NCBI GenBank assembly: GCA_030549855.1
Contig: JAUQQP010000044.1
Location: 308,196-372,195, forward strand
Direction of reading: 5' to 3'
Length of the DNA: 64,000 nt
From: Cyanobacteriota bacterium SRBZ.bins.94.201705
Lineage (GTDB): Bacteria > Cyanobacteriota > Cyanobacteriia > Cyanobacteriales > Cyanobacteriaceae
A program made the translations under genes and the position numbers. The notes under the pieces were generated by a model. It was not told where the DNA came from. It made no database searches and saw nothing but the letters and a program-made list of their open reading frames with translations. Of the stretch, positions 51,246 to 60,933 are shown piece by piece. Within the stretch, counting starts at the first letter, position 1, and every line of letters starts with the position of its first letter.

Positions 51246-51992
51246 ATGTGTACAGACTGCGGTTGCAGTGTTACCCCCCAGGACATATCTATCAACAATC
51301 AACCAGTAGAAGAAGAAAAAAACAGTCAGACTCTCCACATCCATCAGTCGATTCTGGCTAAAAACAATCATATCGCCCATCACAACCGGGAATTTTTTGC
51401 GGAGAAAAACATATATGTATTGAATGTCTTATCCTCCCCTGGTGCGGGTAAAACAACTTTTATCCAAAAAATGCTTTCTGATTTGAAAAATACCTACAAA
51501 ACTGCAGTAATTGTCGGCGATTTGGCCACTGATAATGACTCCAAAAAAATAGCACAGGTAACTGACCAAGTGGTGCAAATTACCACCGGCGATGTCTGTC
51601 ATTTAGAAGCCGACATGGTAAGAAAAGCCCTCAAAAATCTCAACTTGGACAACTGTCAGCTGTTAATTATCGAAAATGTGGGCAATTTAGTATGTCCATC
51701 CGCTTATGACTTGGGAGAAAATGAAAGAATTGCTATTCTCTCCGTAACCGAAGGAGAAGATAAACCCTTAAAATATCCCACCCTATTTAAGACTGCCAAT
51801 GTAGTTATTATTAACAAAATGGACATTGCCAAAGTGGTGGAATTTGACCTGCAACTGGCTATTAACAATATTAAAAACATTGCCCCTCAGGCGGAAATAT
51901 TTACAGTCTCTGCCCGCACCGGTGAAGGAATGCAACAATGGTATAATTATCTCCAGCAAAAAATCCAGTCCCCCTTGGCATTACCCGTTTAA
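51246..51992 (+). CDS. hypB: Hydrogenase nickel-insertion GTPase HypB
   Basis: GTPase that delivers nickel to NiFe-hydrogenase. The N-terminal nickel motif MCTDCGC is intact (C2, C5, C7), followed by a linker with a few histidines rather than a His-rich store. The G domain has the P loop SSPGAGKTT at 63-71, metal-site C118-H119 and C150, and NKMD at 190-193. No hypA or other hyp genes lie nearby, so the gene is isolated. Its presence suggests the cell makes a NiFe-hydrogenase, probably the bidirectional type (inference). Confidence 0.95.
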   Translation: MCTDCGCSVTPQDISINNQPVEEEKNSQTLHIHQSILAKNNHIAHHNREFFAEKNIYVLNVLSSPGAGKTTFIQKMLSDLKNTYKTAVIVGDLATDNDSKKIAQVTDQVVQITTGDVCHLEADMVRKALKNLNLDNCQLLIIENVGNLVCPSAYDLGENERIAILSVTEGEDKPLKYPTLFKTANVVIINKMDIAKVVEFDLQLAINNIKNIAPQAEIFTVSARTGEGMQQWYNYLQQKIQSPLALPV

Positions 51993-52050
51993 TTTTATGC
52001 CTGTTTTTGGTTAATGTTTTTTTTCCCCTTTTTTTAGCATTCCAATAATT

Positions 52051-54225
52051 TTAGTTCCCATTATTATTACAAATTTCTTGGAGTTTTTCTAACAGTAAAA
52101 CCCAGTACTTTTCCTCTGGACTAAATCTATTTTCTGCCAGGGATTCCCTCAACCATTGTTTATCCTCTTCTGTCAGCAAACGGGGAGAGAGGTAACAAAG
52201 GCGAGATAAATCCCATCCCCAAACCGCTACCTTGCCATCCCCACCGGCAGTAATCAAATTGCGCCCATCGGTGGTAAACTGGATGGCCGTAATGTAAGAC
52301 TGGTGAATGTCGAGGGTGTTGATATTTTCCCCAGTCTCTAAATTCCAAAGTTGTACAATACCATCACTGCCACCAGTAGCCAAAAGACGTCCATCTGGGC
52401 TAATATCTAAACAGAAAACACTCCCAGAATGCCCCTCCAAAGAAAACTTAACGGTATTGTCGGCGAGATTCCATACCTTGACAGTACTGTCACTGCTGCC
52501 GGAAACTAGAGTCTTACCATCCGGAGTGATGCCAAGACACCAAACTCTGCCAAAATGTTCCTCTAGAGTGGCAATTTCCCTGCCCTCATCCAAAGACCAT
52601 AGTTTAATGGTACAATCCTGACTAGCAGAAGCCAGAGTCCGACTATCAGGGGTAACAACCAAATCCCATACCCCGTCTTCGTGTCCAAATAAATTATACA
52701 GGTGGTCACCATCAGGCAGACGCCAAATACGAATGCTGTTGTCTCTTTTTCCCCCACAGGCAATTAACAAGGTATCGTCAGGGGATATAATTACCTTTTG
52801 TACCTCCCGGGAAAAACCCCTTAAACTCTTAAACAGTCTTGCCTGGGGATACTGCCACAGACGCACCTCCTGGTAGCTGGCACTAGCTATCAGCTTAGCA
52901 TTTTTCGTCATGGCTAAGGACCAAACAGAGGCTACATTGGCGGAAAGACGAGTTATAAGATTGCCTTCTGGTAGCCGCCAAAGGGATACAGTTTTATCCC
53001 TACTCCCCGCCGCCAGGATTGTACCATCCTCATTCAAAGATAGGCTTGTAACCGGTTTTAAATGCCCTTTAAGAGTCTTAGTGAGTTTACCAGAGTCCAA
53101 ATTCCATATATATATCAACTCGCCAGAGGCAGTAATTACATTTTTCGCGTCGGGGGTAACAGCAATCGCCTCTACTGCCTGGGGATGATTTTCTAAAACA
53201 TGGAGACATCTAACTAGATTTCCCTGGGGAGGAGTATTTGTGTTGATATTTCGCAAAATTTGGGCTACTTCGGCTATCTTCTTCTTCAGAAGTTCATCTT
53301 TGATAGACAGACGCTTAGTTTCGAGTTTTTTCACTATGGGGATGCTATAAACAGCAGGCGCAAAGGAAAGCATCTGCCACAAAATCTCCCATTCTTTACC
53401 CCGGGAGAGGGTTTGAATAATAGCTTGCCATTGATTAGCAGTAATCTCCCCCACCCTTTTCCCTTTTTTGCCGCCTAATACCGTCCAAACCCATTCCAAT
53501 CTACTAAGGGAGGTGCCATGTTGGTCAATCCTTTGTCGCAACTGGGGGGAGGCATTTTGATACACCTCTGCCATCAATTCAAACTCCGGGTCAATTTGTC
53601 GAAAAAGCTCCCACTGTTGGGTAAAATAACAGAAAAGGGCGGCCTGTGGCGCTTCAGAGGGGATATACCCACACTCTCTGGCAATTTCTAAGGCAGCAGC
53701 ATTGTTTTCCTCACTGGCAAGACGACAAACCTCCCCTTGTAATTCCACCGTGGCGAGGGAAGATAACCATTCTCTAGCAGTGTTTTTGAGGTAGGCATCC
53801 GTCTCCTGACTGTAAATTTCTAGCAGGGGAGAAATAACAGCCTTACCTTTTTCCTCCAAAATCCCCCTCCAACCCAAATTGAGGGCAGTCAAAACCTTTA
53901 TTTGTAGAGGATGGGATGCCACCCACCCCTTCAGTTTTAGAATCTTTGCCAACTCTCCATCTCTAGTTTCTGCCCAAACACGACATACTACATCAATTAA
54001 TTCGGTTTCCTGGATTTTAACTTGTCTGAGAAAATTCAACACCAAATTACGAAAACCCCTATCCCCCGAAAAAAAACAATAAGCCCTAATCACCAACTCC
54101 AAGGCTTGAGGGTTACGCGCCTCTAGTAACTCCCTTGCCGCCTTTTGTCGCAGCATGTCGGCTAAGAAGGGGGTTTGATTGTATAATTGCTCCTCCAGTT
54201 TTTTTAACCTACCCTCATCCATCAT
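52051..54225 (-). CDS. WD40 repeat protein with helical N-terminal half
   Basis: A protein of 724 residues from the ATG at 54225, which has GGGAG five bases upstream; the frame extends 28 codons further with a hydrophobic, unlikely leader. The first half is alpha-helical and looks like HEAT/armadillo-type repeats. The second half has eight WD40 repeats, recognisable by YIWNLD, SLWRLP, RLWQYP, RIWRLP, KLWSLD, KVWNLA, QLWNLE and AVWGWD, enough for one closed propeller. No catalytic domain is seen, so it is a scaffold. Partners are unknown. It is divergent from rbcL. Confidence 0.85.
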   Translation of the reverse strand: MMDEGRLKKLEEQLYNQTPFLADMLRQKAARELLEARNPQALELVIRAYCFFSGDRGFRNLVLNFLRQVKIQETELIDVVCRVWAETRDGELAKILKLKGWVASHPLQIKVLTALNLGWRGILEEKGKAVISPLLEIYSQETDAYLKNTAREWLSSLATVELQGEVCRLASEENNAAALEIARECGYIPSEAPQAALFCYFTQQWELFRQIDPEFELMAEVYQNASPQLRQRIDQHGTSLSRLEWVWTVLGGKKGKRVGEITANQWQAIIQTLSRGKEWEILWQMLSFAPAVYSIPIVKKLETKRLSIKDELLKKKIAEVAQILRNINTNTPPQGNLVRCLHVLENHPQAVEAIAVTPDAKNVITASGELIYIWNLDSGKLTKTLKGHLKPVTSLSLNEDGTILAAGSRDKTVSLWRLPEGNLITRLSANVASVWSLAMTKNAKLIASASYQEVRLWQYPQARLFKSLRGFSREVQKVIISPDDTLLIACGGKRDNSIRIWRLPDGDHLYNLFGHEDGVWDLVVTPDSRTLASASQDCTIKLWSLDEGREIATLEEHFGRVWCLGITPDGKTLVSGSSDSTVKVWNLADNTVKFSLEGHSGSVFCLDISPDGRLLATGGSDGIVQLWNLETGENINTLDIHQSYITAIQFTTDGRNLITAGGDGKVAVWGWDLSRLCYLSPRLLTEEDKQWLRESLAENRFSPEEKYWVLLLEKLQEICNNNGN

Positions 54226-54402
54226 AAAAACTCCCATCAGGGGCTTGACAATAATTATACCGATAACCAAGGGCCGAACAATCTTTTGTTGTACCACAAA
54301 TAACTGCAAATCCCCATTGTATTACCTGTTTACCTATATAAACTACCTCCCTAGATACCACTTAGCGGAAAAGATTTGTCATAAATACCTATACATAATC
54401 CC

Positions 54403-54417
54403 ATTAGATAAGTTAAT
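54403..54417 (+). promoter_or_regulatory. Candidate RbcR operator upstream of rbcL
   Basis: ATTAG, five bases, TTAAT at 54403-54417 exactly fits ATTA(G/A)-N5-(C/T)TAAT, the binding motif I recall for the LysR-type regulator RbcR of Synechocystis. It lies 171 bases before the rbcL ATG. A possible -10 TAATAT at 54484-54489 would put the site about 85 bases upstream of the start, reasonable for an activator. Confidence 0.55.
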
Positions 54418-54560
54418 CAAAGTCAGAAAAAAAAATAATCTTAAATAGTTGTCAAAGAGAAGAGAAAATGAGCCTGTTCATGTTAATATAGACCCTGATA
54501 GAGGAAAAACGAAAACCTACTTCCCTAGAGAACTTCCTAGACTTGAGCATATAAACATAA

Positions 54561-54579
54561 CTGATATAATCAGGGAGGA
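54561..54579 (+). promoter_or_regulatory. rbcL ribosome binding site with adjacent palindrome
   Basis: AGGGAGGA at 54572-54579 stands eight bases before the ATG, the strongest Shine-Dalgarno-like site noticed in the window. It directly follows and partly overlaps a palindrome CTGATATAATCAG at 54561-54573, which could affect ribosome access or RNA stability. Confidence 0.6.
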
Positions 54580-54587
54580 ATACAAAA

Positions 54588-55994
54588 ATGGCACAAGTAG
54601 GGTTTAAAGCCGGTGTGCAAGACTATAGGCTAACGTACTACACACCGGATTATACGCCCAAGGATACAGACTTATTGGCCTGCTTCCGGGTAACACCCCA
54701 GCCAGGAGTGCCCCCAGAAGAGGCAGCAGCGGCAGTAGCGGCAGAATCCTCCACAGGGACTTGGACTACCGTATGGACTGACAACCTGACCGACTTGGAG
54801 CGTTATAAGGGCCGTTGCTATAATATTGAGCCAGTACCAGGGGAAGAAAACCAGTACTTCGCCTTCGTAGCCTACCCCCTCGACCTGTTTGAAGAAGGCT
54901 CTGTAACCAACATTCTAACATCCCTGGTAGGAAACGTTTTCGGTTTCAAGGCCCTTCGGGCACTACGCTTGGAAGATATTCGTGTTCCAGTAGCTCTGGT
55001 AAAAACCTTCCAAGGGCCTCCACATGGTATTGTAGTAGAAAGAGACAAGCTGAATAAATACGGTCGTCCCCTGTTGGGATGCACCATCAAACCCAAATTG
55101 GGGCTTTCTGCGAAAAACTATGGCCGCGCCGTATATGAGTGTCTCCGCGGGGGCTTGGACTTCACCAAGGACGACGAAAACATCAACTCCCAGCCCTTTA
55201 TGCGGTGGCGCGATCGCTTCCTGTTCGTCCAAGAGGCAGTACAAAAAGCTCAAGCAGAAACCGGTGAAATCAAAGGGCACTACCTGAATGTTACCGCCCC
55301 CACCTGTGAGGAAATGCTAAAACGGGCGGAATTTGCCAAGGAAATCGGTGCCATTATCATCATGCACGACTTCCTCACCGCCGGTTTCACCGCTAACACC
55401 ACCCTGGCCAAGTGGTGCCGCGATAATGGGGTACTACTCCACATCCACCGGGCAATGCACGCCGTAATCGACCGTCAGAAAAACCATGGTATCCACTTCC
55501 GTGTATTAGCCAAGTGTCTGCGTCTGTCCGGTGGTGACCACCTCCACAGTGGTACCGTTGTAGGGAAACTGGAAGGCGATCGCGCAGCTACCCTCGGCTT
55601 CATCGACCTGATGCGGGAAGACTACGTAGAAGAAGATCGTTCTCGTGGTATCTTCTTCACCCAAGACTACGCTTCTATGCCCGGTGTACTGCCAGTAGCC
55701 TCTGGTGGTATTCACGTATGGCATATGCCCGCCCTGTTGGAAATCTTCGGCGATGACGCCTGCTTCCAATTCGGTGGTGGGACACTAGGACACCCATGGG
55801 GTAACGCCCCCGGGGCAACCGCCAACCGTGTAGCCTTAGAAGCCTGTGTCCAAGCCCGCAACGAAGGTCGCTCTCTCGCCCGGGAAGGCAACGAAATCAT
55901 CAAAGAAGCCGCCCGTTGGTGCCCAGAATTGGCCGCCGCTTGCGAATTGTGGAAAGAAATTAAATTCGAGTTCGATACCGTTGATACCCTCTAG
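54588..55994 (+). CDS. rbcL: RuBisCO large subunit, form IB
   Basis: Carboxylates ribulose-1,5-bisphosphate in the Calvin cycle, within carboxysomes. Active-site elements are present: TIKPKLG with the catalytic Lys (K168), the carbamylated Lys in [11 protein letters not shown] (K194), the HIHRAMHAV region, and the loop 6 region [11 protein letters not shown]. The length of 468 is slightly below the usual 470-475. Codons look strongly biased toward C-ending forms, as expected for high expression. It carries the only two HIP1 octamers noticed in the window. It heads rbcL-rbcX-rbcS. Confidence 0.99.
   Translation: MAQVGFKAGVQDYRLTYYTPDYTPKDTDLLACFRVTPQPGVPPEEAAAAVAAESSTGTWTTVWTDNLTDLERYKGRCYNIEPVPGEENQYFAFVAYPLDLFEEGSVTNILTSLVGNVFGFKALRALRLEDIRVPVALVKTFQGPPHGIVVERDKLNKYGRPLLGCTIKPKLGLSAKNYGRAVYECLRGGLDFTKDDENINSQPFMRWRDRFLFVQEAVQKAQAETGEIKGHYLNVTAPTCEEMLKRAEFAKEIGAIIIMHDFLTAGFTANTTLAKWCRDNGVLLHIHRAMHAVIDRQKNHGIHFRVLAKCLRLSGGDHLHSGTVVGKLEGDRAATLGFIDLMREDYVEEDRSRGIFFTQDYASMPGVLPVASGGIHVWHMPALLEIFGDDACFQFGGGTLGHPWGNAPGATANRVALEACVQARNEGRSLAREGNEIIKEAARWCPELAAACELWKEIKFEFDTVDTL
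55210..55217. repeat. HIP1 octamer
   Basis: GCGATCGC inside rbcL, the highly iterated palindrome of many cyanobacteria. Confidence 0.9.
55576..55583. repeat. HIP1 octamer
   Basis: Second GCGATCGC inside rbcL; no further copy was noticed in the window. Confidence 0.9.
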
Positions 55995-56097
55995 GTTTCA
56001 GTGGTACTAGCCCCAGGGAAGAGCTCTCATTATGGGCCAAAGGTTATAAATAGATTAAGAGAGTTCTCCCCTTTTCCGGGCTAAACCCCACTGAAAC
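55995..56097 (+). promoter_or_regulatory. Long nested stem filling the rbcL-rbcX spacer
   Basis: GTTTCAGTGG at 55995-56004 pairs perfectly with CCACTGAAAC at 56088-56097. Inside it TAGCCC (56008-56013) pairs with GGGCTA (56078-56083). An inner stem, GAGCTCTC (56021-56028) with GAGAGTTC (56059-56066), extends by GGGA/TCCC with one bulge. The structure starts at the base after the rbcL stop and ends one base before the rbcX ATG. It can act as partial terminator, processing site or 3' stabiliser setting the rbcL to rbcXS ratio. Confidence 0.75.
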
Positions 56098-56098
56098 T

Positions 56099-56506
56099 AT
56101 GTCCTACAATCATATTGCCAAGGAGACGGCGCGGGTGTTACAAAGCTATCTCACCTACCAGGCTGTTAAAATCATCATCAGTCAACTCAGTGAGACCAAT
56201 CCCCAGCAGGCTATATGGCTTAGTCAGTATAGTGATCGTACTAAAATTCAGGATGGCGAAGCCTATCTCCACCAGCTGTTGGGGGAAAACAAAGAGTTGG
56301 TGTTACGGATTTTAACAGTCAGGGAGGACATAGCTAATCATATCCTGGAGTTTTTGCCAGAAATGGTTAAAACCAACATCCTCCAGTCTAATATAGAACA
56401 CCGTCGTCGTCTCTTAGAAAGTTTAACCCGAGTTTCTCCTAACAATAGTCCACAATCTCACCCAGAAATCGACCCAAAACCACTAGACAATAAGAAGGAA
56501 GAATAG
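56099..56506 (+). CDS. rbcX: RuBisCO assembly chaperone RbcX
   Basis: Homodimeric chaperone that clamps the RbcL C-terminal tail during assembly of the L8 core. It is helical, 135 residues, with the typical start ([19 protein letters not shown]) and the [13 protein letters not shown] segment. The last 25 residues are a polar, disordered-looking tail. The gene lies between rbcL and rbcS, four bases before rbcS, so translation with rbcS is closely linked. Its ATG is hidden at the foot of the spacer stem. Confidence 0.95.
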   Translation: MSYNHIAKETARVLQSYLTYQAVKIIISQLSETNPQQAIWLSQYSDRTKIQDGEAYLHQLLGENKELVLRILTVREDIANHILEFLPEMVKTNILQSNIEHRRRLLESLTRVSPNNSPQSHPEIDPKPLDNKKEE

Positions 56507-56510
56507 GTAT

Positions 56511-56846
56511 ATGCAAACACTACCAAAGGAGCGTCATTACGAAACCCTTTCCTATCTCCCTCCCATGACCGACCAGCAAATCCTCAAACAGATACAATAT
56601 TTGCTGGCTCAAGGTTACATCCCTGCTATAGAATTTGAAAAAGACCCCACTCCTACTGATCACCACTGGACTTTGTGGAAACTCCCCCTGTTTAATGCTA
56701 CCACCCCCCAAGAGGTATTAAACGAGGTTCGGGAATGCAAAGCCCAATACCCCGACCACTACATCCGTGTTATCGGCTTTGACAACATCAGACAATGTCA
56801 GGCTCTCAGCTTTATCGTTTACAAGCCCAACGCCAGCCGTTTCTAA
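56511..56846 (+). CDS. rbcS: RuBisCO small subunit
   Basis: Small subunit capping the L8 core to form L8S8. It shows [25 protein letters not shown] at the start, [11 protein letters not shown] in the middle and [15 protein letters not shown] near the end. The 111-residue length matches cyanobacterial RbcS without a chloroplast transit peptide. It is the last gene of the operon and is followed by a strong terminator. Confidence 0.98.
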   Translation: MQTLPKERHYETLSYLPPMTDQQILKQIQYLLAQGYIPAIEFEKDPTPTDHHWTLWKLPLFNATTPQEVLNEVRECKAQYPDHYIRVIGFDNIRQCQALSFIVYKPNASRF

Positions 56847-56882
56847 GAATCTAAACATATCGTAACATCTCTCTCAGACTAG

Positions 56883-56910
56883 GGTAGCCCTGTGCTACCT
56901 TTTTATTTTT
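56883..56910 (+). terminator. Terminator of the rbcLXS operon
   Basis: GGTAGC at 56883-56888 and GCTACC at 56894-56899 form a stem with a 5-base loop, followed by TTTTTATTTTTT. A textbook rho-independent terminator 36 bases after the rbcS stop. Confidence 0.9.
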
Positions 56911-56977
56911 TCATAATCCCGCCACTCACCATTTTCCTATGGCACAATGTCAATAATGGCCGGTACGTCTTTCTCTC

Positions 56978-59971
56978 ATGTACCCCTGGATTTTTGCCTT
57001 TGCCTTGGCTACTTCTGCCATTGCCCATCCCTTGGGGAATACTGGCCATTTGCCCCAACAAACCCCAATCCTCACATCCCAATTCCCCCTAGATGTCTCA
57101 CAATTGTACCGGAAAATAGAGGCCCTGTACTACCAGGGAAGGTATGCAGAAGCCGTCGCCTTAGGGGAGGAGTTGCTGAAAAAAGTAATAACCACATTTG
57201 GCTACCAGAGTCGGGAAACCGCTATCACCCTTAATGCTATTGCGCATCTCCAGGCTAATCTGGGTAATTATACTCAGGCAGAGGAGCTATACCAACAGTC
57301 CCTTGCTATCCTAGACAGAATAGTGGGGGAAAATCACCCCGATACCGCCACCGTAATTAACAACCTGGGATTGCTATACTCCTATCAAGGCAAATACCCC
57401 CAGGCAGAGGAGTTGTTGTTAAAGTCTCTGGGGTTACGAATTAGCCTCGGGGGAGAAGAAGATGGTTCCGTGGCAGAGTCCTATAACAATCTTGCCCTGT
57501 TATACTACTACCAGGGAGAATATGAGGAGGCAGAGTCTTTCTATCAAAGGGCAATAAGGGTGGCTAAAAAGGCCTTTGGCTACAAACACCCCACCACTGC
57601 CACCTTTCTCAGCAATCTGGCCCTACTTTATACCACCACTGGTAATTATATCAAGGCAGAGTCCCTTTTACAACAGTCTCTCTCTATCCGCCGAGAAGTT
57701 TTGGGAGATAAACACCCAGATACCGCCTACTCTTTAAACAATTTAGGTCTGTTATACTACCACCAGGGAAATTATACAGAAGCAGAGACACTATTTGCTA
57801 AAGCCCTATCTATTTTTCAGGAAACCCTGGGGGAAAAAAATCCCGTCACCGCCACTGTCGTCAATAATCTAGCAGAATCCTATAGATTCCAGGGGAAACT
57901 TACCCAAGCCTTACCCCTCTACCAAAAGTCTCTCCAAATTAGACTGGAAACTCTGGGAGAAATACATCCTGACGTCGCCCAGTCTTATAACAACATAGCA
58001 GGCATCTATCTGGACAGTCATGACTATGAGCAGGCAGCTAATTATTATACCAAAGCCTTAGAAATTCAAAAACAAGCCGTGGGGGAAAAACATGCTGATA
58101 CTGTCCAAATTCTCATAAACTTAGCCGAGTCTTCTCTTCGTCTAAAACAATATCAAGCCGCAGAAACCCAATTCCAAAAAAGCCTCACTCTGGCTGGGGA
58201 GGTTTTGGGGGAAAAACACCCTCTTCTGGCAAAATCCCTCACTGGTTTGGCTTCCCTCCACTGGCTAACCACAAAATATCCCCTGGCATTAGACTATCTC
58301 CAGCAGGCTACAGAGGTGGAAGAATATAATCTTAGTCAGTTTCTCTACTCTACTGGCGACGAATATCGCAAACTTCTATATATTAATACCCTAAAAGGCA
58401 CTACCAATGCGGCCATCTCCCTTCACCTTAATTACCTCCCAGATGACAAAAAAGCTGCCACATTAGCCTTAACCACTATTCTCCGTCGCAAGGGTAGGGT
58501 GTTAGACGCTATGAGTGACATAATGGCTACCCTGCGTCAACACAGTAACCCCCAAACAGAAGCCCTATTTGACAGTCTAGCCCAAAAGAAAAACCTATTG
58601 GCCAGTCTTAGTCTTGGTAACACTAACCTATCTTTCCCTCTATATCAACAAACTATTTCTCGCCTAGAAGAGGAAATCCGGCAACTGGAAACCCAACTGT
58701 CTGCCAAAAGTGCCCAATATCGCACCCTTACTCAACCTATCACCCTAGAGGCCGTTAGACAAGCCCTACCACAAGACGCTGTGTTGGTAGAATATTTCAT
58801 CTATCAACCCCTTAACCCCAAAACCCCTTCCCCGGCAAAACCTCGTTACGCCGTTTACCTGTTACACCCAGACGGCAGTCTTAAAGGAATAGACTTGGCA
58901 GAAGCAGAAACTATAGACTCCCTGGTAACCCAATTTCGTCAGTGTCTAAGCCTAGGGGAAGAGGGAGACAAGACAGTTATTACCCAGTCTAGCCAACAAC
59001 TATATCAACTCGTCTTCCAACCTCTATTACCCTATCTAAAAGACAGGAAAAAACTCTTCCTATCCCCGGAAGGACAGTTGAATCTAATCCCCTTTGCCGC
59101 CTTGCAAGATAACAAAGGCAATTATCTCATCCAAGAATACACCTTCAACTATCTTACTAGTGGTAGGGACCTTTTGAGAATCCAAAATCGTTTCCCTTCC
59201 TCCTCTCCCCCTGTAATCGTAGCGGCACCAGAATACGATATTGACTACAAAAACCTGAGGGAAAGCCGCAGGGGGGTAAGAAGAAATGTCCAGTGGAGAA
59301 ACCTAGCCTGTTGCACACCCCTAGAAGGCACAAAGGAAGAAGCCCAGGCCATTGTATCCCTTCTCCCCAATTCTCGTCTTTATATTGGCCAAGAGGCTAC
59401 TGTAGATAAACTTTTTACCGTAAAAGCCCCAAAAATACTCCATATAGCCACCCACGGCTTCTTCTTGCCACCCCCAGAAGACACCTTTTCCCCCACCCCC
59501 ACCACTCCCGCCACCAGGGGAATATTACCCCCCTCCGGCTATATTCAAGACAATCCCCTCCTGTTTTCCGGGTTGGCTTTTGCCGGCTTTAACCCCAGCA
59601 AGGGGAAAACCGACGGCGTCTTAACCGCCTTAGAAGCTGGCAGTTTGTATTTGTGGGGAACTCAACTAGTAGTACTGTCTGCCTGTCAAACGGGGGTGGG
59701 AGAAGTGCGTCAGGGAGAGGGAGTGTATGGCTTAAGAAGGGCATTGGTATTAGCTGGTGCGGAAAGTCAGTTAATCAGTCTTTGGGATGTCTTTGATGAT
59801 GCCACCAGGCAGTTGATGACTAAATACTATCGCCGACTCATCCAGGGAGAAGAAAGAGTCCAGGCCCTCCGTCAGGTACAATTAGAAATGCTAAACAGTA
59901 AACAATACCATCACCCCGTCTTCTGGGCAGCATTTATCCCCTCGGGAGACTGGCGTAGCCTCCATCCCTAA
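56978..59971 (+). CDS. Exported TPR-CHAT protein (caspase-like fold)
   Basis: A protein of 997 residues. It begins with a signal peptide (YPWIFAFALATSAIAHP), so it is probably periplasmic or secreted. About ten tetratricopeptide repeats of 42 residues follow (pattern NLGLLYxYQGxYxxAExL) to near residue 450, then a helical linker, then a CHAT domain. The CHAT caspase-like dyad is intact: His826 in HIATHGFF and Cys903 in LSACQTG. CHAT proteases cut partner proteins in signalling or defence; here no partner is adjacent. It lies downstream of the rbcS terminator, so it is separately transcribed. Confidence 0.9.
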   Translation: MYPWIFAFALATSAIAHPLGNTGHLPQQTPILTSQFPLDVSQLYRKIEALYYQGRYAEAVALGEELLKKVITTFGYQSRETAITLNAIAHLQANLGNYTQAEELYQQSLAILDRIVGENHPDTATVINNLGLLYSYQGKYPQAEELLLKSLGLRISLGGEEDGSVAESYNNLALLYYYQGEYEEAESFYQRAIRVAKKAFGYKHPTTATFLSNLALLYTTTGNYIKAESLLQQSLSIRREVLGDKHPDTAYSLNNLGLLYYHQGNYTEAETLFAKALSIFQETLGEKNPVTATVVNNLAESYRFQGKLTQALPLYQKSLQIRLETLGEIHPDVAQSYNNIAGIYLDSHDYEQAANYYTKALEIQKQAVGEKHADTVQILINLAESSLRLKQYQAAETQFQKSLTLAGEVLGEKHPLLAKSLTGLASLHWLTTKYPLALDYLQQATEVEEYNLSQFLYSTGDEYRKLLYINTLKGTTNAAISLHLNYLPDDKKAATLALTTILRRKGRVLDAMSDIMATLRQHSNPQTEALFDSLAQKKNLLASLSLGNTNLSFPLYQQTISRLEEEIRQLETQLSAKSAQYRTLTQPITLEAVRQALPQDAVLVEYFIYQPLNPKTPSPAKPRYAVYLLHPDGSLKGIDLAEAETIDSLVTQFRQCLSLGEEGDKTVITQSSQQLYQLVFQPLLPYLKDRKKLFLSPEGQLNLIPFAALQDNKGNYLIQEYTFNYLTSGRDLLRIQNRFPSSSPPVIVAAPEYDIDYKNLRESRRGVRRNVQWRNLACCTPLEGTKEEAQAIVSLLPNSRLYIGQEATVDKLFTVKAPKILHIATHGFFLPPPEDTFSPTPTTPATRGILPPSGYIQDNPLLFSGLAFAGFNPSKGKTDGVLTALEAGSLYLWGTQLVVLSACQTGVGEVRQGEGVYGLRRALVLAGAESQLISLWDVFDDATRQLMTKYYRRLIQGEERVQALRQVQLEMLNSKQYHHPVFWAAFIPSGDWRSLHP

Positions 59972-60024
59972 GGCAACGATAATAATTGTAGAATTAGGAT
60001 TGAAAGACAGTAACAGCAGACTTT

Positions 60025-60933
60025 ATGAAGATTGCCATCTTGTCTCAGGATAGTCATCTCTACTCCACCCGCAGACTCAAAGAAGCGGGAGAAAAAAGAG
60101 GACATGAGATGAAGGTAATCAACTACCTGAGATGTTACATTAATATCGCATCTGGCAAGCCATCTATAGTCTACAAAGGGAGGGAATTAGAAAATTTTGA
60201 TGCTGTTATTCCCCGCATTGCCGCCTCTCGCACCTTCTACGGTTGTGCTGTGGTAAGACAGTTTGAAGTAATGGGGGTATTTAGTGCCAATGAATCCCAG
60301 GCTATTTCTCGCTCAAGGGATAAACTCCGTTGTATCCAGATTCTCGCCAAGGAAGGAATAGGCTTGCCAGTCACAGGTTTCGCCCATGACACTGAAGACA
60401 TTGATGGCTTAATAAAGGCAGTAGGTGGTGCCCCCGTGGTAATCAAGTTATTAGAAGGCACTCAGGGAATAGGTGTAGTACTAGCCGAAACCCACCAAGC
60501 GGCCAAATCCGTAATTCAGGCATTTCGAGGCTTAAATGCCAATATCCTAGTACAAGAATACATTAAAGAGGCCCAAGGCACAGACATCCGTTGTTTTGTC
60601 ATCGGTAACAAGGTAGTAGCCGCCATGAAAAGACAAAGTGCCGACGGCGAATTTCGCTCCAACCTCCATCGCGGCGGCAAAGCAGAAAAAGTCAAACTCA
60701 CCCCTGAAGAGAGAATAACCGCCATCCGTTCAGCTAAGGCCATGGGATTGCGTATTGCGGGCGTAGACATGTTGCGCTCCAATCATGGCCCCGTGGTAAT
60801 AGAAGTTAACTCTTCCCCCGGCTTAGAGGGCATTGAAAAAGCCACTCAAATCGACATTGCCGACAAAATCATCCAATTTATTGAAAAAAGCGTCCAAAAC
60901 GGCAACACCAATGGCAGCCGTATCCAATACTGA
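60025..60933 (+). CDS. rimK: RimK-type ATP-grasp glutamate ligase
   Basis: ATP-grasp ligase of the RimK family. RimK adds glutamates to the C terminus of ribosomal protein S6 in characterised bacteria. An N-terminal preATP-grasp part ([20 protein letters not shown]) leads to the ATP-grasp core with [33 protein letters not shown] and the metal-binding [14 protein letters not shown]. The length of 302 fits. The COG4067 partner family is present at 36854. A small membrane-protein frame overlaps its 3' end. Confidence 0.94.
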   Translation: MKIAILSQDSHLYSTRRLKEAGEKRGHEMKVINYLRCYINIASGKPSIVYKGRELENFDAVIPRIAASRTFYGCAVVRQFEVMGVFSANESQAISRSRDKLRCIQILAKEGIGLPVTGFAHDTEDIDGLIKAVGGAPVVIKLLEGTQGIGVVLAETHQAAKSVIQAFRGLNANILVQEYIKEAQGTDIRCFVIGNKVVAAMKRQSADGEFRSNLHRGGKAEKVKLTPEERITAIRSAKAMGLRIAGVDMLRSNHGPVVIEVNSSPGLEGIEKATQIDIADKIIQFIEKSVQNGNTNGSRIQY

